Below, in pieces: positions 13,613-22,172 of a stretch of 25,167 bases of DNA. Made by a program: the position numbers and the translations under genes. The DNA comes from a virus: positions 1 to 25,167 of the IMG/VR virus record IMGVR_UViG_3300047678_000277; one strand, written 5' to 3'. Below the pieces are notes generated by a model. That model was given only the letters and a program-made list of their open reading frames with translations, had not been told where the DNA came from and ran no database searches. Numbering within the stretch: position 1 is the stretch's first letter; every line of letters starts with the position of its first letter.

Positions 13613-14410
13613 TCATAGCGATTTGCGAAACCCCGTAGCATCAGCCATCAGATTAACACCCCAGGCTGCTTTCAGCATCTCGGCACCTAGAATCCATTCA
13701 GGCTGCGACCAGCCCAGCGGATGCAATTCGTGAAAGAAAAACGGCTGCTTGATCCAGTCGAATGAATAACCAAAACTGCGGAAGTGATGCGGGATCCAGT
13801 AATCCCAGGCTGGTTTCCCGAGACCGTATTTCAATGGCGGAACTGTCCTGGCCATTTCTGTGGTCATCAGAAAAGCGTCTAACCCCCATTCCTCGCGAGT
13901 CGCCAGCAACTTCCCGCGCTCGTGATTCCAGCGGATACCGATCGTCAGTGAGTCGCTGTGTGCGATCGCACGTTCCAGCAACGATGGATCGCCGCAGATT
14001 TCGATATCTGAATTGATCAACATGAAATGGTGTCCGGTACCGATGCCCGCCTGCAGGAGATTCCAGATCGGCTGCGTTGGTCGATCGTAGATCGTCGTCA
14101 GCGTTTCGTTGGTGCAGGCCTGCACGTCATTCGGCAACGACACTGTTCGCAGTTCGTCGGCAGTGTTCACGGTGATAACTTCCAGCCCGATATCAAGCCA
14201 GCTCTGCAGGCAGAGCAATTGCCGCTCGCGATTCGCTGGATTCGGACTGACCGACGTCACAGCCGTCAACCGACGGGCGAAGCGCCGTCGATCATGCCAG
14301 CGATCCGAAGGCGTGAACGTGACGGCTGGTAATGACGTCGCCTTGTCAGTCAAGTTCTGACGACGTCGCAATGCCGCGTGTCGTGTCGATATTTCTTTCC
14401 AGGTCATCAT
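13613..14410 (-). CDS. Glycosyltransferase-like protein
   Basis: The product has 265 residues from the ATG at 14410, which overlaps the TGA of the upstream gene (ATGA). The pattern FMLINSDIEICGD (129-141) has the NSDxxI form seen around the nucleotide-sugar-binding acidic motif of GT-A type enzymes; TAVTSVSPNPANRERQLLCL (49-68) resembles the first strand and helix; WDYWIPHHF (202-210) and FFHELHPLGW (225-234) are aromatic/histidine-rich late motifs. It would transfer a sugar from a nucleotide donor; the acceptor is unknown. It is the second such protein in the tail module. The upstream extension to 14458 is probably not translated because it lies in the previous gene. Confidence 0.6.
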   Translation of the reverse strand: MMTWKEISTRHAALRRRQNLTDKATSLPAVTFTPSDRWHDRRRFARRLTAVTSVSPNPANRERQLLCLQSWLDIGLEVITVNTADELRTVSLPNDVQACTNETLTTIYDRPTQPIWNLLQAGIGTGHHFMLINSDIEICGDPSLLERAIAHSDSLTIGIRWNHERGKLLATREEWGLDAFLMTTEMARTVPPLKYGLGKPAWDYWIPHHFRSFGYSFDWIKQPFFFHELHPLGWSQPEWILGAEMLKAAWGVNLMADATGFRKSL

Positions 14411-15108
14411 GCGGTCGGCACCCTCGCTGCCAACGCTTCGCGAGTGACGTCGATCCATGCCGGGAACGCGTGAGGCTCGTAGCCTTCATCATCCTGATGC
14501 ACCACGTCATCGCGTACAAAATGATTCGTACCGCGACAATTGAATGCGCCCTGAAGCCGATAGATTGCCGACCAGCCGACGCCAATTCCCCAATACGCAG
14601 GGTCAAATCCGTAACCCCAACCGTAACCCCAGCCGTAACCGTAGCCGGGATATCCAGCACCGTAGAATGCGCCGTTGTCGCAGTCGTTTCCGCTGCCGGG
14701 TCCAAGCTCTGACCAGTACCAGCCGTTGTAACCCGATTCGCCGTACAGGCCGTGATAGTAGCCCCAATCCCAGGCGAACCGTGACACGTAAATCACCCAC
14801 TCCCAAATGCCGTCGCCAGTACGAAGTCGCGCCAACTGCCAAGAGCTGGCGATGTCGTACCAAACCGCCTGAGCGTTGTACGTGCCGCTTGTGTCGCGCC
14901 CGTGATCTCCGATGTAGTTGATCCAGACGCAGTTGCAGACGCCTGGATAGCGCATCAGTCGATTCACGTCCAGGAATCGACGCTCGATCGTGCCCCACAT
15001 GATCGACTGCAACGCCTCAGGCGACACAAGCCGCCAGGTGAACGAATGCCAGTCGGTCTCAGGGCACCCGTTGCAGCGGGCCACTGAGCATGGATTTTTA
15101 CAACACAT
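14407..15108 (-). CDS. Cys- and Gly/Tyr/Trp-rich phage protein
   Basis: The product has 233 residues. The N-terminus has five cysteines within 15 residues (CC at 2-3, C7, C12, C15), a likely metal or Fe-S-like site. The middle is full of Trp, Tyr and Gly, with a run of GYGWGYGWGYG-type repeats near residues 150-170, encoded by a 12-base DNA repeat at 14609-14644. Such a Gly/aromatic segment is found in sticky structural proteins. It lies between tail-tip genes and the glycosyltransferase-like gene. A cysteine cluster at the N-terminus also occurs in some phage tail-assembly proteins that bind metal or iron, so a tail-tip role is plausible. Family not recognised. Confidence 0.6.
   Translation of the reverse strand: MCCKNPCSVARCNGCPETDWHSFTWRLVSPEALQSIMWGTIERRFLDVNRLMRYPGVCNCVWINYIGDHGRDTSGTYNAQAVWYDIASSWQLARLRTGDGIWEWVIYVSRFAWDWGYYHGLYGESGYNGWYWSELGPGSGNDCDNGAFYGAGYPGYGYGWGYGWGYGFDPAYWGIGVGWSAIYRLQGAFNCRGTNHFVRDDVVHQDDEGYEPHAFPAWIDVTREALAARVPTA
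14609..14644 (-). repeat. 12-base tandem repeat, three units, coding for Gly-Tyr/Trp repeats
   Basis: CCGTAACCCCAA, CCGTAACCCCAG and CCGTAACCGTAG follow each other on the + strand. They encode the glycine/aromatic repeat of the protein above. Slippage could change its length. Confidence 0.7.
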
Positions 15109-15114
15109 TGAAAA

Positions 15115-15792
15115 CTACCCCGGATAAAATCGAAACTCGCGACACTGCCATTTTTCGACGAGCCAACCGACTGAGCTCGAATACCGCGCAATCGCAATCG
15201 CCCCCGGCTTGACCTCGCCCTCAGCGAATGGAATTGCATCCACAACATCCAGCAGATCCAGAGTGCCATCGCCCTTATCGACGGACACCCAGCCTTCGAG
15301 CGTCACGACCAATCCGCCGCGAAATGAAACGCCATCAGCCCCGTTTCCCTGACCCGGTTCTGCCGACATTTCCGGTGCCAATTCGCGAAACGCGAACTCC
15401 CAAAGTCCGGGGAACGCCGTCACGCGACAGTACGACAGATCGAACCCCAGCCACTCCCGCAATTCTTCAGTCCCAAGCTGGCAATTCGTGTGATACACCT
15501 GGCCGTCAATCCACAGATCGATAAAGCCGGCCAAATCGTCGCCGAACATTTCGATCGTAATAGTTTCCCGCGTCAGGTCCCGGGCGAAGTAGGCGACCTG
15601 CCGAGTCGTGCGCGGTGAATAGATCGGATAATCGGGACCAAGGATCATCACCCGCAAAGCGTCGTAGCCAGTTTTGTTGTGCTTCTTTTCAACGCCAACA
15701 TACGGCAACCGAGTCGTACGCGCATCCAGAACAACGCCGCTGATTTCGCGCCACTGCTGTGGGTTGATTCCAATTAGATCTTCATTGCCCAT
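15115..15792 (-). CDS. Hypothetical tail-tip protein
   Basis: The product has 225 residues, soluble, mixed alpha/beta with many Trp, Tyr and Asp, including YFARDLTRETITIEMFGDDL and IDLWIDGQVYHTNC. It starts 42 bases after the previous gene and is followed after 6 bases by the Cys/Gly-rich gene. In siphophages this place is used for distal tail or baseplate hub proteins. I see no lysozyme, peptidase or NlpC/P60 motif. The family is not recognised, so the call rests on context. Confidence 0.6.
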   Translation of the reverse strand: MGNEDLIGINPQQWREISGVVLDARTTRLPYVGVEKKHNKTGYDALRVMILGPDYPIYSPRTTRQVAYFARDLTRETITIEMFGDDLAGFIDLWIDGQVYHTNCQLGTEELREWLGFDLSYCRVTAFPGLWEFAFRELAPEMSAEPGQGNGADGVSFRGGLVVTLEGWVSVDKGDGTLDLLDVVDAIPFAEGEVKPGAIAIARYSSSVGWLVEKWQCREFRFYPG

Positions 15793-15834
15793 CTTCGTTT
15801 AACCCGACTCGCAGAGGAGGCGATTCTCCCGGCA

Positions 15835-16755
15835 TCACAGCGGCAGAACCCCGTTGAACGGTCGTTCCTTCTGAATGTTGAACGTCAAAGAAATCACTTT
15901 CGATTTGTCGACCGTGCTGGTTTCGCCGATCGAATACGCGTCGATGATCTCCTGCCCGTCGTAGTCCAGAAATCGCGGTTCATCGACCGGAGCTGGCGGA
16001 GTTCCCGACGTGATCGGCACCGGCACCCAGACCTTCCGCATTCGTAAAACAAGCTTGTTCCCTTCACGCACCCATTGAATCCGGTCCTGCTGATCTAGTC
16101 GCACCGTGCCACGGTTCCAGACTTCCGAATGCCACCCGCGATAATCGCCCAACAGCGAAAGCTTGATTTCCGTGTACGTCGTATTGTTCTCGTTGACGAT
16201 CGGGCCGCCGCTGCCGGAAACGACCAGAAGCGTTTTTGGCTGCCAGGTGATTCCGCGAATCCGCACGACGTCGGAATTCACAGCCCCGAAGTGAGTCAGA
16301 ATCCAGTCTGGATCCCGAGGTTTATTCACCGTGATCGAGTAGTCGACCATCGGTATTCGCTGCATCACGCCGGTAATGCCTTCGCCCGCCGTGTTGCAGA
16401 TGAAGCGGCCCTGATTGTCGAAGTCCGTCGGCTGCTCGACCAGGTTCGTAGACCAGACGATATCAACAGGCCGCGAAAGCGGATTCGGCGAAACTGGATC
16501 CGGCTTGAACGGCAAATACTCGAGCTGAACTTCCCAATACGTTTTCTTCAGATGCTGCGGCCGTCGGGAATCCAGAAAGAATCCGGGCTCGTGCGGATGT
16601 TCGCCGCCAAAACGAGGCATGAACGATTCGGATCTGATCGCCGTCCAGCTCATTCGATCGCTGGTCTCAATGTGCAGCGAATCGCGGACGGAGTTGATGC
16701 CGTCCGCCTTGTCTTCCATTTCAGACTTTGAAATCCACCAACGTGTAACGGCCAT
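15835..16755 (-). CDS. Hypothetical minor tail or distal tail-like protein
   Basis: The product has 306 residues, beta-rich and tryptophan-rich, with WWISKSEMEDKADG near the start and TYTEIKLSLLGDYRGWH in the middle. It lacks a signal, membrane span or enzyme motif. It follows the tape measure by 9 bases. The gene directly after tape measure in siphophages normally encodes the distal tail protein, which connects tube and tip, and the length and beta content suit this, but no diagnostic motif is seen. Confidence 0.6.
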   Translation of the reverse strand: MAVTRWWISKSEMEDKADGINSVRDSLHIETSDRMSWTAIRSESFMPRFGGEHPHEPGFFLDSRRPQHLKKTYWEVQLEYLPFKPDPVSPNPLSRPVDIVWSTNLVEQPTDFDNQGRFICNTAGEGITGVMQRIPMVDYSITVNKPRDPDWILTHFGAVNSDVVRIRGITWQPKTLLVVSGSGGPIVNENNTTYTEIKLSLLGDYRGWHSEVWNRGTVRLDQQDRIQWVREGNKLVLRMRKVWVPVPITSGTPPAPVDEPRFLDYDGQEIIDAYSIGETSTVDKSKVISLTFNIQKERPFNGVLPL

Positions 16756-16764
16756 TTTTGTACC

Positions 16765-19521
16765 TTAACCCCTTGCAAATTCCGCAGGCCGTAGCTTTGG
16801 CCCTTGTGTATTACGTGCGATTTCAGCCGCGAAAACGGCGACTTTCTGCGTTGCAACGGCCGTCGTTTTCGCGTCGTTGTTTTTTAACGTGCCGCGCAGC
16901 AAATCAGCCAGGGCCTGCTGGCCCTCAGAGCTCCGCACTTCGGTAGCTTTGTTTTCCGCGTGCTTCGCTTTGGCCGTCGCCTCGCCAGCGTCGGGCGGAG
17001 GAGGATCTTCATGCTGATCGTCGAGCTTTGGCGGCTTGTAGTTCGCCTGAGCTGCTTCGAAGTCTGCCAGCATCTGCATATTCGCGTCGATCGCTTCAGC
17101 CAGCGAACCGCCCAGCGATTCGCCCAGGCGTGCGCTTTCGGCCGCCAGCTCGCGTTCCAGTTCGCCGATCGCACGTGGCGGAATGTCCGGCAGTTGCGAC
17201 ACTGTGTTTTCAAATCCCTCAAGTAACGGAGTCCAGGCGACCGAGAACGATTTCTTTCCACCGCTCGCGATGTAGTCCCAAATCGCCTTCATCTGCGCGA
17301 AGATGTTTTTGCCCATGTTCAAGAAGACCGAACTCACGAAGCTGGCTGCCGTCGTGAACAACTGAGACCAATTGTCGCCGAACCAACTGAAGAGCGCTGG
17401 CATGACACCGCTAAACAGATGCGCAAAGTCCGCACCAAACTGTACCAGCGAAAGACCCACATTCACAAAAGCGAGCGTCGCAATGTCCGGCCATTCGTTG
17501 AACGCCCAGGTTGCGATCGCCGCCCACTCGAAGAACGTCTTCATCCAGTTGCCACCGGTCAAGCCGAGAGCCCCTGTGATCGCACTGAATGTAACCGTCA
17601 CGATTTCCCACGCCGCACCGAATGCCGCTTTCACGACGGTTGCGGTGGCCGTGAATGCCGGCATCGCCGCTGCGAGCCAGCCCTTCAGATTCACAAAGAA
17701 GTCCGTCGCCTTTGACATGATACCCTTGAAATCGAAAGCGATGCCGAGATTCTCGCCGAGCTGCCGAGCTGCGAAACCCGCTTTCGAAACGAGCGTCTTC
17801 CACATTCCGATCGACGTCTTGCCGACGTTGTCGATCGCACCGGCATAAATGCCGGTTCCGGTTGTAAGGTGTTCAATCGCGGCGTTCATCTGCGCCGGTC
17901 CGATTTTGCCGTCCTTGATCATTTCCTTCAGCGCGAGACCGCTGACACCAGTCGCATGCGCGAGGCCTTCATAGATCGCAATCCCGCGATCGCTGAGCTG
18001 ATTGATTTTGTCCTGCTGAAACGCGCCTTGATTCATGCCCTGCTGATACACGCGGGCAAGATCTTCGATCGGCGTTTTTGTCGCCGCCGCGATGTTGCCG
18101 AGCTGGTCCAGCTTCCCGACGATGCCACCGGCAGCGATGCCGGCTTTGTACAGCAGCGTTCCAGACAGTTGGATCTGATCCGGATCAAACAGCGGAGCGC
18201 CTTTCCAGCCTTCCAGTTCGCGCTGCAACGCCTGGCCCTTCGACATATCCTTCAACATCGTGCCGAACACCACCGCGGCCAGCTCCGCTTTCGCTGCCAG
18301 CTTGATTCCCCACCCGGCAGCCGCCACGCCAATCGCCAGCAATGCCGTCGCCCCGGCCTTCGCCGCGCCGACGATCTTGCCAGCAATCGAACCGACAACA
18401 CTCACCGCCGCGCTGCCGACCGACGTTGCCAGTTTATAAAAACCGCTGGCAGCTCCGCGAGCCATGGATCCGGCGAACATCACAGCCCGCCCCGCAAGAT
18501 TCGCAGCCGATCGCAATGCCGCCATCGGATTCCGAATGAGCTGAATCGGAATCAGCAGCAACTGCACTGCCGTCGCTGCGACCCGGGCCGCAACGCTGAA
18601 GACTCGCAGAGCCAGCGCACCCGCCTTGCCGGCGAGACCGAGAGCCAACAAACCGACAACCAGCATCCGCAGCTTTGGCGGCAACATGCCAAGCCACTGG
18701 TGCAGCACTTTCAACGCACCGATCCAGCCTTTGAAAATCCACCACACTTTGAACACAGTCAGCGCGACGCTCGCCAACGGCTGAACGATCGCCCAAATGA
18801 CGCGAGCCAGCCCGGAGAGCCCCGCCCATAACAACCGCACCGGCAAAAGTACTGTCTTCAACGCCACAGTCATCAGCCGAAACACAGTGACGGCCGCCTG
18901 ACCGATCCAGCGCAGCGGCACAATCAACATGCGAAACGCCGTCGACAGCAAATCGACAGCGATTTGCAACGCGTGCACCATGTGCAGAAAATGCAGCAGC
19001 CCGTTCGCCGCTCCGCGCACAAACACCGCCACCGTCGAAAAGATCGAACCGAGAAGACCGGCGAACGTCGCGACTGTGCGAAAGCTTGACGCAACAATCG
19101 TTAATGTTCTCGAAAGACCGCCGAACACCGGAGCCGCCGAACCTGCGACAGTGACGGCGGTACCGACCGCCCCCGTCGCAAGAACAACCGATTTGTCGAG
19201 AGCCGCGAGGCCGGCACTGGCGGCCGTCGCCGCAACACTCATTCGCGCCAACGTCCCCGCCCCGACTTCGGCCGCAAACGCGGCTGAATGCACAGCATGC
19301 TCCACGACTTCGGCAGCGGCTGCCGCCGTCTCCAATGTCGTCGCAAATGTCGTGGCCTTCGATTCCAGTTCCGTAAACGATGTCGCTCCGTCGGCAATGC
19401 CGGCCACCGAACTGCGAATCCCATCGACGGCAACCGCCGTCTGCGTTCGTGCGACCTGCAGCCCGGACGTCAAATTCCCGTAGTTGGCCTGCAGGTGCAC
19501 GACGAGTTTTGCCAGCGACAT
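16765..19521 (-). CDS. Tape measure protein
   Basis: The product has 918 residues, the longest in the window and in the expected place after the tail assembly chaperones. The N-terminal 100 residues are alanine-rich and coiled-coil-like. Residues about 140-380 contain many hydrophobic helices (FRLMTVALKTVLLPVRLLWA, MLVVGLLALGLAGKAGALAL), as usual for this family, which inserts into the host membrane. Residues about 470-590 match the tape_meas_nterm-like pattern (LDQLGNIAAATKTPIEDLAR, IYEGLAHATGVSGLALKEM, DGKIGPAQMNAAIEHL). The protein sets tail length and is ejected with DNA. At about 1.5 angstrom per residue it predicts a tail near 140 nm, if not processed. Confidence 0.92.
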   Translation of the reverse strand: MSLAKLVVHLQANYGNLTSGLQVARTQTAVAVDGIRSSVAGIADGATSFTELESKATTFATTLETAAAAAEVVEHAVHSAAFAAEVGAGTLARMSVAATAASAGLAALDKSVVLATGAVGTAVTVAGSAAPVFGGLSRTLTIVASSFRTVATFAGLLGSIFSTVAVFVRGAANGLLHFLHMVHALQIAVDLLSTAFRMLIVPLRWIGQAAVTVFRLMTVALKTVLLPVRLLWAGLSGLARVIWAIVQPLASVALTVFKVWWIFKGWIGALKVLHQWLGMLPPKLRMLVVGLLALGLAGKAGALALRVFSVAARVAATAVQLLLIPIQLIRNPMAALRSAANLAGRAVMFAGSMARGAASGFYKLATSVGSAAVSVVGSIAGKIVGAAKAGATALLAIGVAAAGWGIKLAAKAELAAVVFGTMLKDMSKGQALQRELEGWKGAPLFDPDQIQLSGTLLYKAGIAAGGIVGKLDQLGNIAAATKTPIEDLARVYQQGMNQGAFQQDKINQLSDRGIAIYEGLAHATGVSGLALKEMIKDGKIGPAQMNAAIEHLTTGTGIYAGAIDNVGKTSIGMWKTLVSKAGFAARQLGENLGIAFDFKGIMSKATDFFVNLKGWLAAAMPAFTATATVVKAAFGAAWEIVTVTFSAITGALGLTGGNWMKTFFEWAAIATWAFNEWPDIATLAFVNVGLSLVQFGADFAHLFSGVMPALFSWFGDNWSQLFTTAASFVSSVFLNMGKNIFAQMKAIWDYIASGGKKSFSVAWTPLLEGFENTVSQLPDIPPRAIGELERELAAESARLGESLGGSLAEAIDANMQMLADFEAAQANYKPPKLDDQHEDPPPPDAGEATAKAKHAENKATEVRSSEGQQALADLLRGTLKNNDAKTTAVATQKVAVFAAEIARNTQGPKLRPAEFARG

Positions 19522-19530
19522 AGCGAGGAC

Positions 19531-20270
19531 TCAGCGAAAAAGGTTCTGTTCTGCAATGTCGCGCAGAACGTCCGCACTGGAAGGCCCGGATTCGTCGCTG
19601 TCTTCAAGCGTTTCGTCGCTGTCATCCCGTTCGACCGGCGATATTTCGGGCGAAATGCCTTTGATGTCGTCGGCCGAATAGGCTTTCGAGGCACTCAAAA
19701 ACGTGCAGATCCAGGACGCCAGCACTTTGAACCGTTTGTCGTCGTGAGCGTCTCCGAACGGCTCAATCCGCTCGAAGGCCATCCATTCACTGATGACCCT
19801 GGGCTCTATGCGGTCAAGCCAGGCGTCAACGTCGGCGTCTTCAATGCGGAATTCTTTGGCGAGTCGGAAGCAGAAGAGTCGCCGCCGATCGCTCCTGAGT
19901 TTTTTACCGCGTCTTCAACCTCGGCGTCCGTGATGCCGCAATGCTCGCAGGCCTTGCCGTAGATGAACGCCACCAGACGGCCGTCGGTTTCTTCCATTTC
20001 CAGAACGTCGGCTTCGTCGCAACACAAATTCCCGTCAGCATCGCACATCGTTTTGACGACCAAAAGCCGTTTCGCTTCCAGCAGTCGTTCGCGAACGAGC
20101 CCGCCTTTCTTCGAAAGGTTCGTGATCTCGTATTCTCCGTGTTCTTTCGCCGTGAGGTTCCGCAGCCGTACGCTGCGTCCCTCATCATCGAACGGGACCG
20201 GCACAGTCAGAAAACGCCGCCGCGAAGATTTGCCGCCGACAACGTCGGAGCGGCCAAACAGTTTGGACAT
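19531..20270 (-). CDS. Tail assembly chaperone fusion (GT-type) made by -1 frameshift
   Basis: Reading from 20270 to the slippery site at 19905-19899, then shifting by -1, continues without a stop to 19531 and gives 246 residues (124 + 122). The shifted part reads LFCFRLAKEFRIEDADVDAW then EWMAFERIEPFGDAHDDKRF, a natural-looking globular sequence with the EWMAF-type motif seen in tail chaperone T domains. The frame starting at the internal ATG at 19782 has no reason to be a separate gene. In lambda, gpG and gpGT chaperones made this way assist tail tube assembly on the tape measure. The gene lies 10 bases upstream of the tape measure. Confidence 0.8.
19806..20270 (-). CDS. Tail assembly chaperone (G-type), unshifted product
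   Basis: The product has 154 residues: an N-terminal beta part (RFLTVPVPFDDEGRSVRLRN), a helical core (LTAKEHGEYEITNLSKKG, ERLLEAKRLLVVKTMCD) and an acidic DEADVLEMEETDGRLVAFIY region with a late GITDAEVEDAVKN. The 30 residues after the slip site are a serine/proline/threonine-rich tail that looks unstructured, as would be expected if only the shifted frame is under protein-level selection. It ends at 19806, inside the T-type frame. It is the shorter of the two chaperone products and should be more abundant. Confidence 0.8.
   Translation of the reverse strand: MSKLFGRSDVVGGKSSRRRFLTVPVPFDDEGRSVRLRNLTAKEHGEYEITNLSKKGGLVRERLLEAKRLLVVKTMCDADGNLCCDEADVLEMEETDGRLVAFIYGKACEHCGITDAEVEDAVKNSGAIGGDSSASDSPKNSALKTPTLTPGLTA
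19899..19905 (-). promoter_or_regulatory. Programmed -1 frameshift slippery heptamer A AAA AAC
   Basis: In the minus-strand frame the codons GTA AAA AAC contain the heptamer A AAA AAC in the exact X-XXY-YYZ phase required for -1 slippage. The GT fusion frame continues from here. No clear downstream pseudoknot was worked out. Confidence 0.8.
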
Positions 20271-20294
20271 GATTCAGGTTCCAGAGGGAGAAAA

Positions 20295-20717
20295 CTATTT
20301 AACAGCGTCGCTCACCGACGCCTTCAACTTTCCAGCAGACTTCGAGTCACCCGACGGCAACAGGCCGTAAGCCCGGCCGAGCTGCTTCAATCGATTGCGA
20401 TGCCCTTCGTCCTGAATCAAATCAATCTGATCGAGCTGCGCTTTGATCGCCGCAATGCCGGCAGGACGTTTTTCCGTCATCCAGACGCGCACCGCTTCAC
20501 GGCATTCGTCGTCGACCGGTTCCGCAATCGGATCTGCGTTGCTGTCGCCGGGACAGCAATGAATCCACGCCTGTGGATCCTCAATGATAAATCCGGCTTC
20601 CACCGTCACTTGTCGCGGAACATCGTAAGGCGTCCCAGCGTCGCGAGCCGCTTCAAAGGCGTGATGCGAAAACGTCGGATTCGCGACAACCACAGCATTG
20701 AGAAATCGGCACTTCAT
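20295..20717 (-). CDS. Hypothetical protein between tail tube and chaperone genes
   Basis: The product has 140 residues. The N-terminal half is beta-like (MKCRFLNAVVVANPTFSHHA, DVPRQVTVEAGFIIEDPQAW) with Cys-Cys in HCCPGDS, and the C-terminal half is a helical, charged segment (AAIKAQLDQIDLIQDEGHRN) rich in Lys and Ser at the end. It is likely a minor structural or assembly protein. It lies 41 bases after the tail tube-like gene and 24 before the chaperone. No family recognised. Confidence 0.6.
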   Translation of the reverse strand: MKCRFLNAVVVANPTFSHHAFEAARDAGTPYDVPRQVTVEAGFIIEDPQAWIHCCPGDSNADPIAEPVDDECREAVRVWMTEKRPAGIAAIKAQLDQIDLIQDEGHRNRLKQLGRAYGLLPSGDSKSAGKLKASVSDAVK

Positions 20718-20758
20718 AACATCAATTCCAGAGAGGGAAAGAAGAATCGTCGAACAGA

Positions 20759-21187
20759 TCAGACAAGCGTCGGTTTTCGAGTCACAGTGATTTCGCCGTC
20801 ACTGATCAGCGCCGAACCGCGTTCAGCTTTGCGGTTCTGTTTCACGAGCGTGCCGCTGAATAACTGCGTCGCGGCGGGATTGCATGACCAAACAATCGCC
20901 CAGGCCGTTGGGACATACACGCCGGCAGTCTTGATCGGTGCGTTGTAAAGAGCGATCAGTGCCGCGCAGCTTGCCGAGGCCGGATCGTAGAAGTACGAAA
21001 ACTTCACGCTCCCGCCCTTGCTGCGACCAGTCGGATCCTGCTCGACATAGTCGGAAGAAAGATCATCGACATCGACGAGCTCCAGTTCCGGACACTCGAA
21101 ATCGAGGTCGCGAACACCAGCAACCGCTGTCAACACCGTCGCGATCGTCAACTGCAAAATTGTGCCAAGACTCGAATACTTTGCCAT
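20759..21187 (-). CDS. Major tail tube-like protein
   Basis: The product has 142 residues. It begins MAKYSSLGTILQLTI and continues with ELELVDVDDLSSDYVEQD and KGGSVKFSYFYDP, the pattern of a siphovirus tail tube subunit (a beta-sandwich with a loop that contacts the next ring). The C-terminus SDGEITVTRKPTLV fits the last strand. Its ATG overlaps the previous stop by one base (TGATG). It is followed by the hypothetical and chaperone genes, the usual order. It would form the hexameric rings of the tail tube. Confidence 0.75.
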   Translation of the reverse strand: MAKYSSLGTILQLTIATVLTAVAGVRDLDFECPELELVDVDDLSSDYVEQDPTGRSKGGSVKFSYFYDPASASCAALIALYNAPIKTAGVYVPTAWAIVWSCNPAATQLFSGTLVKQNRKAERGSALISDGEITVTRKPTLV

Positions 21188-21672
21188 CAGACAATCCCCA
21201 TTCCTAAATCAAATTCCACGCTGAAAGAACCCTGTACTATCCAGTACATCCTGTCCGACTTGTCATTGGGCTCGAACGTGTCTTCGAGGATGTTCGTCAG
21301 TCGAATTGCCTGCAGCCCGTTTCCTGAGAAATTCCTGTAACCGTCCAGACCGGATAGCAACCGGGTCTCGTCGTCCGGCTCGCCACCGTTCCACGCCGCC
21401 GCCTTCAAAAGATTCCAGGACTGATCGCAGTCCAGCGAGATGCAGCGAACTTCCAGAGTCGCCGTCGAGAATCCGCCGCGTCCTGACAATGCGGAATCGT
21501 TGTTCGTGTTCGGCAGCGCAAGGACGATGCCCGGATACGGATCCAGTTCGTGAAGGCGACCAGGCCGAATCGCGTACTGATCGTCAATCGCTGCGAACTT
21601 CGTGTTTTTCCCGACGGCATCAGTCACAGTGCCAAACGTCAAAAGAGCAGCTCGCAGTTTCGCGTAAATCAT
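21187..21672 (-). CDS. Tail terminator-like protein
   Basis: The product has 161 residues with mixed alpha/beta character: IYAKLRAALLTFGTVTDAVG at the start, PYPGIVLALPNTNNDS in the middle and a beta end (YWIVQGSFSVEFDLGMGIV). The N-terminal helix, the strand after YPGIV and the C-terminal strand fit the DUF3168/gpU-type tail terminator fold, which caps the tail tube. Its position between the gp10-like and tail tube genes is the typical one. It starts with a 4-base overlap (ATGA). Confidence 0.65.
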   Translation of the reverse strand: MIYAKLRAALLTFGTVTDAVGKNTKFAAIDDQYAIRPGRLHELDPYPGIVLALPNTNNDSALSGRGGFSTATLEVRCISLDCDQSWNLLKAAAWNGGEPDDETRLLSGLDGYRNFSGNGLQAIRLTNILEDTFEPNDKSDRMYWIVQGSFSVEFDLGMGIV

Positions 21673-22172
21673 TCGGCCACCTTAAATTCATGCATCACCG
21701 CCTGGCTGATGAAATGCCGCAAAATCGACAGCCCGCCCGCCCGCTCCACTAAAACCGAAATCGGTTCCGACTGAGCTGGCATCCGTCCTGTACGATGAGA
21801 CTCTGTCCGCCGTTCGCTTGTGCCCAAAAACCACCAGTGCACATTCCGCGAATCTATTCCGACGCCGGAACGGTTTCCTCGCTGACCACTGACTCGCGAC
21901 GATGCGCCGCCACCGACGGCAGCTCCTATCTTCGCTTCCACGTCCGCAGCATTCTGAGCAACAAAACGCCAGCCGATTGCGCGGCGAACCGATGGGTGTG
22001 AAATCTGCGATCGAACGCCACGCACAATCTCAGGCGTCGCTTTCGCAACTGCTCTGGCAACCACGCGCGGCATGTCGTCTGCAAACCACTTCATCACGCG
22101 CATCAACTGTGCATCGCCAGTGACTGCCCGCTCGTCGGTGCCGAGTGGATACCCAAAACGATCGACACTCAT
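21669..22172 (-). CDS. HK97 gp10-like head-tail connection protein
   Basis: The product has 167 residues. HWWFLGTSERRTESHRTGRM followed by PAQSEPI resembles the HK97 gp10 signature (aromatic/H-GTS-...-R-M-P-A). The N-terminal part has a helical segment (MRVMKWFADDMPRVVARAVA) typical of this family. It starts with an ATGA overlap with the joining protein and overlaps the terminator gene by 4 bases. It takes part in neck assembly, where the tail joins the capsid connector. Confidence 0.75.
   Translation of the reverse strand: MSVDRFGYPLGTDERAVTGDAQLMRVMKWFADDMPRVVARAVAKATPEIVRGVRSQISHPSVRRAIGWRFVAQNAADVEAKIGAAVGGGASSRVSGQRGNRSGVGIDSRNVHWWFLGTSERRTESHRTGRMPAQSEPISVLVERAGGLSILRHFISQAVMHEFKVAE

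Noticed and set aside
16129-21187. Long + strand frames opposite the late genes (for example 17869-18831 and 19941-20948)
   Set aside because: They are antisense shadows of the tape measure and neighbouring tail genes, with Arg/His/Pro-rich translations and no starts with binding sites.
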